DNA of 64,000 nt from Prochilodus magdalenae (GCA_024036415.1 JAMWET010003459.1:21001-85000); one strand, 5' to 3'; shown: positions 22,200 to 35,457, numbered from the stretch's first letter. Numbers and translations are program-made. The notes: generated by a model not told the origin, from the letters alone.

Positions 22200-22790
22200 C
22201 TGTGTAAGAAATGATCAAATGCTGACAATGTGAAATGAAGACCCTCCACATTGTGTACCATTAACATACCAATGAAAGACGTTACCTAGAACTGTACACC
22301 AAAGCCATCATTAATCATTCAGAACTAAAGCGTGTAGGGTAAAATGATTCAACCTTACTCCTGGATTGCACTAACCGGGCAGGAAGTAGTATATTTAGCA
22401 AGTGGAAAGAAACGGTTAATCAGTTTTTCCACCTCCCGTGTCATCACTCTCTTTGGGAATTCCCTTATCGCCTAGTGAAATAAGCCAGCTTGAGAACTCT
22501 CAATACTCTGCTGTCATCCATGTAGGAAATGTGGTTCGGAGCATAGCGCAACTAAAAGATCATATCAGGCTTCGGTGAAATACAAACTATCAATGACTGA
22601 TGCTCCGAGGGTCTCCGAGGTCTGGCCTAATGATTTCTGTCACTTTAATTTCAGGCTTGGATTTGAACTTAAAGGATTGGCGTAAAAGGTGTGTTTTGTT
22701 TGGTTGGAGATACAGCCAAGCCTCCCCATTGGTTGGGCCATCAGTAGCTGAACCACATTCCTTACATGTCAGTTTATCTACCAGCATACA
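22200..22790. other. Intergenic, unidentified
   Basis: No feature recognised between the satellite and the LINE fragments. Confidence 0.4.
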
Positions 22791-22795
22791 TAGGT

Positions 22796-23150
22796 AGACA
22801 AGGTCTTCTGGATGCTGTAGATACATCACATACTGACAATACCTGTCAGTTAGACCCTCCTCAGTTTGCATATCGCTCTCGGAGGTGGGTGGATGATACA
22901 AAATTGTTGTCAGTTTACAAATACCTAAAGCTTGGGCTTCAAATATATTTGTGGAATTTTTCCATCTGCTGTAAACTGAAGAACCATCTCACCACGTGTT
23001 CTTTGTTTTATATAGAGCCTGTGTCTTTACTAAAGAACCATCGAGGAACCATCTTTGCCTTTAATCTGTTGACCAGGAAAGAGTTATGGCTTCAGAAGAG
23101 GGAAACTAGGAAGTTTCAGTTTGCATATCGGCCTGGGGGCCATTTCTAAC
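22796..23150 (+). mobile_element. LINE reverse transcriptase fragments
   Basis: LDPPQFAYRSRRWVDD near 22850-22900 matches the QFAYRPNRSVDDA block of L2-type reverse transcriptase, and FQFAYRPGGH near 23115-23145 repeats part of it. An AGAACC repeat copy lies between (22940-23070), which suggests insertion or local duplication. Confidence 0.6.
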
Positions 23151-23228
23151 CCTAAGATCAATCAGGGTGGTGGTAAATGGAAGGTTTTCAAATCTCTCTT
23201 ATACATCTATAGTTGACTCCAAGGATGT

Positions 23229-23460
23229 GTGTTCACTCGCTCATCATCTAAACCACTTTATCCGTCCGGGTCATGGTGGGTGCCAGAGCCTATCCCAGCA
23301 CTCATTGGGCAGAAGGCCGGAAAGAGGGCAGATACGCTGATAGGGGCCAGTTTAGCATCTCAAGTCCACCTGACTGCATGTCTATGGACTGTGGGAGGAA
23401 GCTCACACAGACACTGGAAGAGCCCCAGATGCCTGAGCCGGGAATCAAACCCAGGCTCTT
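23229..23460 (+). repeat. Dispersed fish repeat (GTGGGAGGAA core)
   Basis: Contains the order ATCTAAACCACTTTATCCG, GCCAGAGCCTATCCCAGCAC, TTTAGCATCTCAAGTCCACC, GACTGTGGGAGGAAG and GGGAATCAAACCCAGG, a combination I recognise as a very common fish repeat. I do not assign a family name. Confidence 0.65.
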
Positions 23461-23469
23461 CTTGTTTGG

Positions 23470-24000
23470 GATGTCTTGGGGTGAGAGTTTCAATCTAGAC
23501 TTTGCTGTGGAGTGTCACACTGCCCCAGCTGCTGGTGTGATGGTCTGGGAAGCCGTCACATAGGATGTCACCCCTAGTAATGATGCGAGGGACACTAACA
23601 GCTCAGCGATATGTGCAGGACATCCTCCGGCCACACGTGTTGCCTCTCACGGCAGGCCTTCCAGCTGGCAATTTTCTGCAGGATAATGTTCACCCACACA
23701 CAGGGTTTCCCAGGAATGTCTCCGCCAGATTACAACACTTCCTTGGCCTGGTTTATCGGCATTCGAGCATTTATGGGACCAACTGGGACTCCGTCATTTG
23801 CAACCTACGAGTGTGCGGGATCTACAGGCCCAGCTGTGGGCAACATCTGTGGGCAGGTGTGTTGCAGGATGCCATACGGAACCTGTACGCCTCCAGGCCC
23901 AACTGTATCTTATCTTGAATCCAGACTAGAGAGGACGGCTGTGACTGGATTTGGCATGGACTGGAAACGTTTCTGGATGTAGGCCAAATCAGTGTTTAGA
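23470..24000 (+). mobile_element. Tc1-like transposase fragment with DDE core remnants
   Basis: Encodes GVMVWEAVT, then MRGTLTAQRYVQDILRPHVL and LQDNVHPHT, the middle catalytic segment of Tc1 transposases (QDNxxPH holds the second acidic residue). The following part gives a degraded EHLWDQLG-type region in shifted frames, up to NLYASRPNCILS. The N-terminal DNA-binding half is absent, replaced upstream by a different repeat. Confidence 0.82.
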
Positions 24001-24005
24001 CACTC

Positions 24006-24430
24006 CTACAGAATTGTGCAGTTGGTCCAGATTTGGTGGATGCCTTCCCTGCCACAATTCCGAGGAGAATTCCCTGTAGACTGGGATTTTAGCCTCTGCC
24101 GGTAGACCCGTATGACCGTACGCTGCTTCCATACACCTGCAGATTCAGCTACTTCCTTCACACTATGGTCTTTGGCCACGCCCACATGCTTAGTTCCTCC
24201 TTTTAGCCAATCATTAACATCTGCTCTGGAGCCATTTTCCACACATGGAACGAGACATTTCCTGCACTGTAGTACCTCTTCGCAATCTATGGATCCCGTC
24301 ACTCACACCCCGCAGGTATATATAGTGCCATCATCCTCGTGCAGCGCCATCTGCAGGAGCCTGAAGTTACTACCACCTTAAACCCGCAAGGTGACTCATT
24401 ATTTGTCTGCTGAGCTTATGATATTTGTAA
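24006..24430 (-). mobile_element. Internally deleted Tc1-like element, antisense
   Basis: On the minus strand it encodes HSVKEVAESAGVWKQRTVIR-VYRQ, a helix-turn-helix resembling the N-terminus of Tc1 transposases, preceded by a GC-rich leader and the terminal motif CCTGCAGATGGCGCTG. Related copies lie at 57446-57800 (+), 61066-61610 (+) and 2065-2155 (-, terminus only). Confidence 0.72.
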
Positions 24431-24539
24431 TTACAGCGGTACTTATGCCATATCTATGCCCAGTACAAATTGCCCCTGTAGTTGGTAGTCCTACCAAGTT
24501 TTCATTTGTTAGTAAGATAAACTATGAATATGCAACTGT

Positions 24540-26000
24540 ATTTACTGTATGTTAATAGATTTTAGAAGTTTATGCTCTGTGTTTATTTTCCAAATGACTG
24601 GGAAAACACACTGCCGTATGTGCTCACTCTTCCTACCCTCAACTGGCCATAATCTCCAGGCATCCTGCCCCAAGGGGACATCTGGTATCCCCAAAGGGCT
24701 CCCCTCGGTGGCCATCAAGGTTATCTCCTGGGTGACCTAGGGCTGCTAAGGGGATTACAAAATCACCTGGGGGCATCAATAGCACTGGGAGTGTGGGTTA
24801 GCTCCTGGAGGGACATTGCATGGGAGCCTGGGATTTGTCAACCAGCCCTGATGCCACACACTTAACTGATGACTTGCTCTTACCAACCTCAAAGCCCCAC
24901 TGATATCTGGCATGCCAACAAGGCTGTCCCCTGTGGCCATCAAGGTTCATGGGTCTCTTGGGTGACTGAGGGGTGCTGAGGGGATTATGTCCTGTGAGTG
25001 CAGGATAGGTCTTGGGGTGGGGGGGCATTATACGGGAGGATCCTGAGGACTAGGGCACCACTCCCGATCCTCCAAATATTGAGCCAAGCAGTCCTGATGC
25101 AACAACATGTGATTCCAGGTCCTGGTGTGCACTTGACATGTTGCATCAGGCAGGCTTTCCATCACAAGGCCCGGACACACTTACAGGTTGTCCTTGTGCG
25201 GATTAAACACCCAGCCACTCTCTGCTGGCTGAAACCCACCGGTCATAGTTCCACTTTCTCCATCATTTAATGCATCAATGACGCTGTGTCGACCAGCCCT
25301 GTTGCCAATCACTGATGGCCTGCCCCCACCGAGAACGAAGGCCCCACTGCCATGGTATCCCGACTCTCTGCCTTGGGTCTGGTGCTGCAAACAACTTTGC
25401 ATGTCTCATCTCCATGCCCAGTGTTTCCTTGTCCTGAGGTTAAGCATGGCCCTGGGACCACGAGGAAACCCAAACTGAGAATACATGCATCCCATATAGG
25501 TACAAGGTAGAACTTGTGCACTTGGCCCAGGCCCCCCACTACGACCTGAATCGCCTCCTCCCTCTCATGCGAACATGGTTGCCAGTTACTGTCTTGAGAG
25601 TCATGGTCTTTGCTTCCCAGTTGGCAGATGAGTGTGAGACAACACGCTTGGACGTGGCAGCTACACTAATGAGTCGGAGTCAAAGCAGGCAGTAAGCTGT
25701 TTCCTGATGTTGCTGCCCTTGACCCAACATGTGCAGAGGCAGCTACACCTCCTGGCTGAGAATGAGCTCTGCCATCTTTACCTCTTCCTCCTCACACTTG
25801 ACACTGTAGCCCACCACTGGGCAAACCTGGCTGCAGCCATCCAAAAGCCGAGGCGGTTTAAACTCTTCCCCAGTTTCCTCATACCTTCTTCTCATCCCTT
25901 GTTGGCCATGCCCCCCTGCTCCCTGGCTCACAGCTCCTACTGCTAGCTGGCTTTCTTACAATAACACCCAACACTTGCTGTACCTGACCTGACTTTCAAA
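24540..26000. other. GC-rich block of unknown origin
   Basis: About 1.4 kb with clearly higher GC than its surroundings. It has an internal imperfect duplication: CCCTCGGTGGCCATCAAGGT...GGGTGACCTAGGG at ~24700-24745 and CCCTGTGGCCATCAAGGTTC...GGGTGACTGAGGG at ~24930-24980. Short open frames on both strands show no recognised domain. It could be a decayed retroelement or a retrocopy. Confidence 0.4.
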
Positions 26001-26289
26001 ATAAAAGTCACTAGGCTGGAGTACACTGAAGCCCTACAGGCATGCTCTGATGCCACAGTAGTCATAGTTAGCCTTTAAAAATGAATTGTATGCTAAATGA
26101 TTTATTTAAAAGTGCAACAAAATGGTGCTTCCCAATCCTGGTCCTGGAGGCACACTTCCATGCACGTTGTAGCATTTCCACAATACCCCTGATCCACCTA
26201 ATCCGTTTATAAACAAGCCCTTTCACTCAGGTAGGTGTGTTACAGTGAATTATTAACTGATGGTTTGAATTGTGTAAGCTATAATATCT

Positions 26290-26870
26290 ACAGCAAAAAT
26301 ATCCTGCAAGTAAATCAGACCCAGCAGTGCTGCTGGACACATCGATGTCACTGCTGGACTGAGTATCATCCACCAACCAAAACTCTCCAGCCAACAGCGT
26401 CCTGTGGGCACCGTCCTGTGACCACTGATGAAGGACTAGAGGATGACCAACACTGCACTGTGCAGCAGCAGATGAGCTACCGTCTCTGACTGTCCATCTA
26501 CAAGGTGGACCAGCAAGGTAGGAGTGTCTAATAGAGTGGACAGTGAGTGGACACAGTGTCTAAACACTCCAGCAGCACTGCTGTGTCTGATCCACTCACA
26601 CCAGCACCACACACACTAACACACCACCACCACGTCAGTGTCACTGCAGTGCTGAGAATGATCCACCACCCACGTAATACCTGCTCTGTGGTGGTCCTGT
26701 GGGGGTCCTGACCATTGAAGAACAGGGTAGTACAGTATACAGAGAAACAGATGGGCTACAGTCTGGAACTGTAGAACTACAGAGCGTCCTATATGGTCAG
26801 TGGAGCTGATAAGATGGACAGTTAGTGTAGATAGAGCTGGTTTTAATGTAATGGCTGATTGGTGTATGTA
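26290..26870. mobile_element. MITE, family 2 (CACCACCACGTCAGTGTCAC core)
   Basis: Runs from CTGGACTGAGTATCATCCAC through a CACCACCACGTCAGTGTCAC core to AATGTAATGGCTGATTGGTG, the last part resembling a Tc1-type terminal repeat (AATGTTATGGCTGATCGGTG). The core is shared with the 59.3-60.4 kb tandem array. No coding capacity. Confidence 0.65.
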
Positions 26871-27340
26871 TAGTAACTAGTAACTTGTAGCCTGACAGGC
26901 ACTGCTTGTTCCTCTCTGCTTCACAGTTGGTATGAGGTTCTTGTCCAGAAAACACAGCCCGTGTTACTGAGCACGCTGATAACCTGATGTTTATTTGAAA
27001 GCATGGGTTTCCCCCACGTCCCATGAGATCAAACTTGTGCAGCCTCTTTCTGATAGTAGATGCATGGGCTTTGACGTCAAACCCATCTCTCCTAATTGTT
27101 TAATATGACTGTAGAATCATTAGCTGGTTGCACCCAGGCTTGCTCTTCAAGCTGTGGGCGGGCACAAACAGGAAATAGCCCACTGTCACGAGCATGGGCA
27201 TTCCGCACGTGGTTGGTTGAGGATGTCAGTTTTGTCACAGCAACAAACAAAACATTTGTTGGTGGTGCCGTATGGGAGGGAGCATGTCAAGCATGTCGAG
27301 CACGTCTTAAAATGCCTGCTCATATAAAATATAGTCGCTG
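26871..27340. other. Intergenic, unidentified
   Basis: No feature recognised. Confidence 0.4.
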
Positions 27341-27344
27341 AAGA

Positions 27345-27520
27345 ATGGATAACTCCAACTGGGCAACTTTACAGGAGAGGGCAAAAACCTTTTTGATTTG
27401 AATGGAAGTCAATGGAACAAGATTTTTAACCAAGCAGTTTTGGGCTGTGATCAAATGAATGATAAAAGTAAAAATCGACCAAAATGGAGATACATGTTTT
27501 TTATTGGATGGTGACAATGT
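27345..27520 (-). mobile_element. MITE family 1, partial, antisense
   Basis: Shares GGAAGTCAATGGAAC, CAAGCAGTTTTGGGC and AAATGGAGATACATG with the family-1 MITE at 5373, in reverse orientation. One end is diverged. Confidence 0.6.
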
Positions 27521-27685
27521 ACTTGATGGAAAAGTAATGCTATCTGGAAATCTGACATAAGCAGACACAGGCTGTATTTGAAATGGTACACTTCTGTACT
27601 GCACACTGTATATGCCCCCTGTGTGTGGTATACAGTACAGTAACAAGTTCTGACCTACAGTGTACAGTCACATGACCAGTTACCT

Positions 27686-28330
27686 CACATTTACCTCAGA
27701 GCTGTTATCACTGTATCCACTGTTTAGAGCTAGCTGCTGCTAACGCTGCTCAGTTCACCTGAGATACGGTTAGCCTAGCTGTTAGCTCCCCTCGGCTATT
27801 TCACTCTAAAACTGATCCTCTAAAGCGAGTTCATCTTTTATTAATCTTCAGACCTGTATATTTAAACTTTCTGAGGCTCATTCTGATGAACACATACCCT
27901 ACTACAGTCACTACATCCACATTTACCTCAGAGCTGTTATTACTGTATCCCCTGTTTAGAGCTAGCTGCTGCTAACGCTGCTCAGTTCACCTGAGATGCG
28001 GTTAGCCTAGCTTATAGCTACCCTCGGCTATTTCACTCTAAAACTGATCCTCTAAAGTGAGTTCATCTTTTATTAATCTTCAGACCTGTATATTTTAACA
28101 TTCTGAGGCTCATTCTGATGAACACACACCCCACTACAGTCACTACATCCACATTTACCTCAGAGCTGTTATTACTGTATCCACTGTTTAGCTCCCCTGC
28201 TGTTACCCTCAGCTATAGTCTCTGGCTGAAGCAGGCGGTTAGCCTAGCTGGTTAGGCTCCCCTCGGCATGATGGGACTCTAAAAACTACACCATCTAAAG
28301 CGAGTTCATCTGTATACTAAATACTCTGAC
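27686..28330. repeat. 232-bp tandem triplication
   Basis: Copies start with CACATTTACCTCAGAGCTGT-TAT at 27686, 27918 and 28150, exactly 232 bases apart. Copies 1 and 2 are nearly identical; copy 3 has a deletion and several changes. Confidence 0.9.
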
Positions 28331-28884
28331 TAGAGTAGAACACCATCCGGGGATCTTCAGTTTGATTGAATACGACATACCACATTTGACCATTTCATGA
28401 CTATCTTTATCACATTTATACTAAAAAAGACCTGCGTAAAGGTGGGATGTGCGTGTTACTCCGGACGAGCCATAGCTCTGTCTAGTTCAGGCTGAGAAAC
28501 TGGTGTGTGGAACACTTGTGCACATGATTGGAATAGTGCACAATGTTAGATTAGCTCCCAGTTTGTGCTCTGCCTTCTTAATAAGGTGGGGTTTTTTACC
28601 CATTGCTGTGCACTGGGTAACACCTTACACCAGTCAAACCAGGGCCTGTTACACACTGTTTCACACCATTTCACACCATTACTGATGAAACATGGCATTC
28701 AACCATAGCAAAGCTATTGCACAATGTTTAGAGATTGAATGTGCCTCCTGTTCTTGCACACTTGATTGAATTACACTCATCATCCTCAAAAGAATATCTG
28801 TGTGGGACTGCAGGTCTGTTGGGAAGGAAGATAAAGGTGACCAGGATCAGTAACTGATGATAAATTTAGACTGATATGATACAT
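28331..28884. other. Intergenic, unidentified
   Basis: No feature recognised. Confidence 0.4.
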
Positions 28885-29445
28885 TTTTATTGAGCTACAC
28901 ATACAGAAGTCTCTCAATATCTCAGTATGGCATCGGGCTGCCATGTTTGCTAACCCAACATGCCAGACATCTAGGCATGTGATAATCTGTCTCATGCATC
29001 TTGAATATTCTCAAACTGGGGTGGAGGTGGAATAACACCAGGCCTTCTGGACGTGTGATACGTGACACCAAACCGTTCATCTTGGCGCTGAGCACTGTGC
29101 CTCAGCAAGACGCTGCCAGTCACTCCATGACAGTCTGGCATGACACCATTGCAGTCTTTGCTGACGTTGATGTTGTGTTAAGAGCTGCAGCGGTCTGTAT
29201 GCACGTAGTCCTGCATCTTGCAGCTGTATGACTAATGGTGCTGGCACTAGATGACTAGGATGACTCATGGAGGACATCACTGCTCGCTGAATGTCCGGAA
29301 TCTTGGCTGTTGGGTCAGTCGGGTGCAGCGATAAGGCCGGCCTTTGCTAACGTCACATGCGTGGCCGAGCGTGCAACTTTAATCATTTGCACGTGTCAGA
29401 CCTACCCGCCAAGTTTTATTCCTGTGGGTGCAGCTATTAAACTAT
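28885..29445 (-). mobile_element. Tc1-like element fragment, family B, antisense
   Basis: The reverse complement matches the element at 49165-50010 in order: GGTGCAGCTATTAAAC leader, the GATAAGG and GACCCAACAGCCAAGATTCC region, GACTGTCATGGAGTGACT and the CCATGTTTGCTAACCCAACA end (the last written as on the plus strand). Frame breaks throughout. Confidence 0.72.
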
Positions 29446-30615
29446 TACTAGGCAACTATTCTTTTGATGATGAGGATGAGTGTATATTCGGTGCTGTATA
29501 TTCAATTTTGGTCGGACAGTTTTACGGTATACATACACAGACACCACTTTCTTTTTTATTAAGCTCCTCAGTGACGTCAGGCAGGTATGTAGAATCAGGT
29601 TTGTCCTCTGGTGATATAACAGCCCTCTGCTCCTTCATGCGGGCCTTTCCGTTGGCATTAAGGTAAACAGGGTTTTGAGGATGGTGCTATGTTTGTCGTC
29701 AGAGCAGGATATAGTGGCAGGACGCTCCAGAGATTGTACTTGAATTGCTAATGTTGCAAAACACACACAACAGCCCTAGCAACACAATAGCCCTAGCAGG
29801 CAGTGATGGTATTAGTACACTTGTCAATAACATTATACTGTTGAATGAAGTTAGCGTTATTGTAGCAGTAGCAATCTACAGTGACCCAACGTCCATGTTT
29901 TCCCAGAAACGTCTCTGGTTTTACAAGCTGTGAATTTAATACCCAAAGAAAAGTTATCCAGCAGAGCTGACGGGTTGTGTTTGCCTGTTTTGGCCAACAG
30001 AGGGGGTTACAGGTATCTGCTGACCCCTTTTACCACTAGCTGGGCTAGTTTTAGAAAACATTGCTTCTCCATCAGAAGCTGGGAAGTTTCCAGTGAGTCC
30101 AAATGGTGAGTCCAACATCACTCCGAATGTCTTTTCGGGACACGAGGTAACCTAGGTGTTGGGGTGGGGTTCAGGACTTGGCTCGTACTACCGGGTGACG
30201 GTAGGGATCTGATTAGTATAGACATACAGCCTACCTAAATGTAGCGCCAAACCATCTACAAATCATCTTTTTAACTACGTCACTTTTTAAGCCATGTTGA
30301 TAGCAGCGTCTTTGTCTCTCGAGAACTGGAGCTAGTCCAGGGGTGTATAGGGTCTAGCTGTAACTATGGATCTTTTTTCTGTAGTCTAGCTCTCTTTATA
30401 CTGCCTAAACATTTAATATGAATATAAATTATGAGCTCTTACAACCATTGAATCGTCTGAGGTAAACTGTCCCTGTGTCATTCCTGGCTAAGCCGCCAGA
30501 CTTAACGTCTTTTAAGGCCGGTATGACTTTACTCTAAATCGCGAGGGGCACCAAAGCTCAATAAAGTCACAATTATCAGTTGAGTTTATTGAGGACTTCA
30601 TAAGTTAACATAACT
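29446..30615. other. Intergenic, unidentified
   Basis: No feature recognised apart from short AT-rich tracts. Confidence 0.4.
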
Positions 30616-30619
30616 TCAA

Positions 30620-30860
30620 GTCGAAACATGTCAAGTTTTATTTATATAGAGGCTTTTGAAACAGAGGTCGTCACGAAACAGCTTTGCAGAGAATCCTGGT
30701 CCAAGCCCCCAGTAAGCAAGCCAAGGGCGACAGGGGCAAGGAATAAGCGATAAAAACACAGCCTAAAATGTAATAGAGCAAGAGGCACAAGCAAACCTTA
30801 GATGGATGGGAGGAACCAAGACCCTGTAAGACACAGACACAGACACAGGAGAACAGACAG
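30620..30860. repeat. Dispersed fish repeat (TTTTATTTATATAGAGGCTTTT type)
   Basis: Contains AATCCTGGTCCAAGCCCCCA, then GCAAGCCAAGGGCGACAGGG and GATGGGAGGAACCAAGACCC, a recurring combination in fish genomes. A partial second copy (GAAACCTTGAGAGGAACCAA) follows the (TA)n tract at 31003-31030. Confidence 0.6.
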
Positions 30861-30924
30861 ACACACACACACGTACACTACAGAGATATATATTAGACAA
30901 CTTGAAACATATACACACACATAC

Positions 30925-30927
<3 letters not shown>

Positions 30928-30981
<54 letters not shown>
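30928..30981. repeat. (TA)n microsatellite
   Basis: About 54 bases of TA. Confidence 0.95.
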
Positions 30982-30986
<5 letters not shown>

Positions 30987-31243
30987 ACATATACCACATG
31001 GAAGAAACCTTGAGAGGAACCAAGACCCTGTAAGCACAAAATCAGCGTAGAAATAATTAGAATTGAAAGTTTTATGACATTTTGAACAGAGAATAAGTGA
31101 TAACTTAGTAATCCATCCTAAATGTAATATGAACTATCTTCTCTGTATCCTATAGGCACAATGCATTTCTTGGTTTAGCCGTGTTGTGTAGATGAATGGG
31201 AGCTAGTAACATTGGTTAAAGTTACTGTTACATATACGACATA

Positions 31244-31313
31244 TACATACACACACACACACACACAGACACATACACACACACACACACATATATATAT
31301 ATACACAACATAT

Positions 31314-31344
<31 letters not shown>

Positions 31345-31432
31345 GAGACACATATAGTATATATACAACATATACATACACACTCACACACACGCACAAC
31401 ATATACATAGACATATATACATATAACACACA

Positions 31433-31469
<37 letters not shown>

Positions 31470-31470
31470 T
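31244..31470. repeat. (CA)n/(TA)n compound microsatellite
   Basis: Alternating CACACA blocks and ATATAT blocks with a recurrent AACATATACATACACACA unit. Confidence 0.9.
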
Positions 31471-31479
31471 ATATAAAAT

Positions 31480-32159
31480 CAGAAAATATGACAGACCACC
31501 CAGTTAAACCACACCCAGTTCACCATCTTTTGCTCTATGTTCTTTGGGCTTAAGTCAAACAAGAGGCAGTCCGACACGACCAGAACACCTGGTTACCTTT
31601 TCACACCTTCTGACTTTTGCAAGGTTCATGTACTTATATATGTATATATGTATTTTAATACAAGGCATTCAAATTATATGATCATAATCCTACTAGACAA
31701 GTACAGCAGACAATAAGGCGCCAAACAGCCGAGATTACAGTGAGGAATGAGGCAGATGCCAGTAATAACACCGCAGTATCAGTGTAGCCAGGTGCGGTAT
31801 GTCCAGAAGAGCCCATGGGGTAAGATGGTATACTGAATGGTATACTACAGCTTACAGGAATATGATGCAATACATACATCACCTATGATACATGGAGTTT
31901 ATTAGCTGGGCAGTATGTGCTACCGTAGTGGAAAAGACACAAGGGGCGATAGAGCGATACAGCCCATCGTTGTTTGCTGTTAAGCAAATAGCCAGACCTG
32001 TTTTTCAGTGTCAACCTTTTCCTCATTCGGAAAATATGCAAATGACAAAAACTCAGAAAAGGCAAGGGAAGTGATCCTCAGTTCCCAGCATGTTCTAGTG
32101 CAGTAGGCAGAGTCGTCTGTGTATGGGTGGGTGAAAGGCGGCCCAAACAGGCAACCTCC

Positions 32160-32160
<1 letters not shown>
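31480..32160. other. Intergenic, unidentified
   Basis: No feature recognised. Confidence 0.4.

Positions 32161-32161
<1 letters not shown>

Positions 32162-32243
<82 letters not shown>
32162..32243. repeat. (TA)n microsatellite
   Basis: About 82 bases of uninterrupted TA. Confidence 0.95.
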
Positions 32244-32247
<4 letters not shown>

Positions 32248-32249
32248 GT

Positions 32250-33460
32250 GTGTTGTGATTTCGTCTTGAGGTGCTAGTGAGCAATGAGGAGAGGTGAGGA
32301 CCTCCTGATGTGAAAAGCCCAGGTAAAAATAAAGTACATTTTAATGAACTACAAATGGACTTAATTAATAATTACTTAATTAATATCATCAGGCACATTA
32401 CATTTACCTAGTACTACAGTGTACTTAACATGAGTATACTTCAATATGTACTTAAGTATATCTAAGTGAATCTTTGTGGTGTCTCAAAATAGTACAGTTA
32501 AGTACCATTAGTTCTATTTATGATTTAGTTCTATTTTAATAGCACATCTTTAGCATATTTAGTATTTAGTATAAACTACTGTAAACTTCTAGTACATGAA
32601 CGGTTTTTAAAATAATATTTCCATCAAAGCTCTTAAAGTATCTAGGTTTGCTGATGAAATAGACAGAAATAATAGGGAAAAGTAGCTTATATATTATAAT
32701 ATTTCTTAAAATATAAGTTACTACTCAAATTGTAACTCCTGTATCATGATATGTATCATATTGCCAGGTTCTTGTCAATATACAGCCCTACTATAGATTA
32801 TAAGATATATAAGATTATAAGTCTATTGTGTATATTAAATATGGCTTTATATTTTCGTAGTGCTCATTATGAGTGCCCCTCACTGAAGCTGGTAATTGAC
32901 AGCTTATTAGGCTTTACAGAATGTCAAAGCTGTACAGAATTGGATATCATGTGGCATGGGGCTCATATAACAGATTGCAATAACAGTAATGATATTAATG
33001 TCATTAATATCACTACTATGTATAATATAAACAATACCAATAATTTTCCAGTAGCTTTAATGGAACTTCAGAGCAAAAGTGTAAAGAGTTTTATGCTTTA
33101 TTTGAATATTTATTATTTTAAGTGGCTGGATATTTAGTATAAAGTATATTTATTACAAATGCTATACATATTTTTGTGGTTTTTGCTGTAAAGGTCTCTG
33201 TAAGCTCTATAAGACGCTCTTTCTAAAGTGGGAGGCCACCTTTGGCACTCAGGGACTTTAGATTTGGATTTTGGAAGTTGTTATAAATAATTTATGATGT
33301 AACATTTGAAACACTTTTAATAAGTATACATATCGTCACTTTCTAAAAATATATAAATAAATAATCAAAAAAGTATTTAAGTTTTCTGTATAATTTGATC
33401 AACAGGTGTTTTTACATTGTCTGAAATTGTAATGAGCAGTTGTGTAGAAATGACAATTGC
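32250..33460. other. Intergenic, AT-rich, unidentified
   Basis: AT-rich spacer. An open frame of 128 codons at 32751-33137 has no recognised domain and codon content typical of AT-rich spacer; not called. Confidence 0.4.
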
Positions 33461-33467
33461 TTTTATA

Positions 33468-33468
33468 C

Positions 33469-33541
<73 letters not shown>
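33468..33541. repeat. (TATC)n microsatellite
   Basis: About 18 perfect TATC units. Confidence 0.95.
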
Positions 33542-33899
33542 GATCTAGAGCCTTGGTGGACCTAAGTGTGGGATTGAGTGAGTGGGATTGCAGTGAGTGT
33601 GCCGGGTGAAGGACCAAAACGACAAATTTGTTTACGGATAAATAAAGTACTGTAAGTCAAAGCTGATGAGGAAGGTTTTTTCATTGAGTGTAAAACTTCC
33701 TTTATCTATGTGGAAATGTATTTTGCATATTGTTGCTGTCCAGAGAAAGACAAGTAACCAAAAACCAAAAACACCTTCTTTACTTTCAGTGTAATGCATG
33801 TAGAAACATCACGGGTAAAATGATGTATAATTTAATATACTCAAGATGAACTTTATTATTTAGCAAGTTGTAACAAATTGTTTTGTGTGCAAATTACAA

Positions 33900-34633
<734 letters not shown>

Positions 34634-34639
34634 ATGTAA

Positions 34640-35118
34640 TTGTTATTTTTGTTTAAATTCAAAGTCAAATTCCAACACCACCTGGTTCACTGTGTACCTG
34701 CACTTAGAAATACTTTGTATATGAAGGGGATTAGACTAAACTAGCTCTGACTTGAATGACCTTCAGGAGCTTATGCATACGCCCTACCCCATGAAAAAAT
34801 GGCTTGTTGAAAAGGTCAGCTCTGTTACCGGAATTTTTAGGTCTCCCCATTACTAGAAAACACAAGCGCAAACATGACAAGATGGGCAGAACGTCTCAAA
34901 GCAGCTGCACAGTACTGTGATAGGTCAGAGAGCATCCTTCTAGCATGTAACGCCAATTCAAAATGCCTATGTGGTGAAAGTTCTTCATTATTCAGGAGAT
35001 ATTTCTAAAGAAGACAAGTTATACACTGCAAAGAATAACACAAGTCGTCTTAAAATCACCTAACTACAACTTCTAAGGTAAAGTCATTTTACTTTCCAAA
35101 ATAAAATAATTCACTTAC
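34640..35118. other. Intergenic, unidentified
   Basis: No gene. The end (35020-35110) resembles the start of the AT-rich foldback repeats (CACTGCAAAGAATAACAC). Confidence 0.4.
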
Positions 35119-35307
35119 TCCAAGAAGGAGAAAGTCGAAGAACCAGAACTTGGAGTTACTGAAAGATCCAGAGAAAATAAACACACAGCCACGCAAAATC
35201 GGAGAGACCACCAAAACGGCACCATCAGATAAACAGCACTTAATGCTTTCCTCTTCGAGATACTGCCCATCCCAGACCACCCCAGAGTTATGACCTCGAC
35301 ATCTCCA
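35119..35307 (-). other. Exon-like open segment on the minus strand
   Basis: A 189-nt stretch with no stop, bounded on the minus strand by TTTTTGCAG and GTAAGT, phase 0 at both ends. It would encode 63 residues starting WRCRGHNSGVVWDGQYLEEE and ending FWFFDFLLLG. I recognise no family. The GCAG acceptor is part of the CACTGCAAAAA end of a neighbouring repeat, which weakens the case. Confidence 0.25.
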
Positions 35308-35457
35308 CTGCAAAAATGATGTTTATATACACTTTATATTTCTCATTCTAAGATATATTAGGTTAGCTTATATCAGGAACATGCTACTTATTTCCAGTCA
35401 TATATATGTTTTTTTTATTTTATTGATTTGAGCTTAATCTCTTCATTACAAAAGATA

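Noticed and set aside
24540..25960. Short frames in the GC-rich block as a host gene
   Set aside because: No frame dominates, no family match recognised and no consistent splice pattern; kept only as an unexplained block.
32751..33137. 128-codon frame in AT-rich spacer
   Set aside because: No domain, no neighbouring exons; composition fits non-coding DNA.
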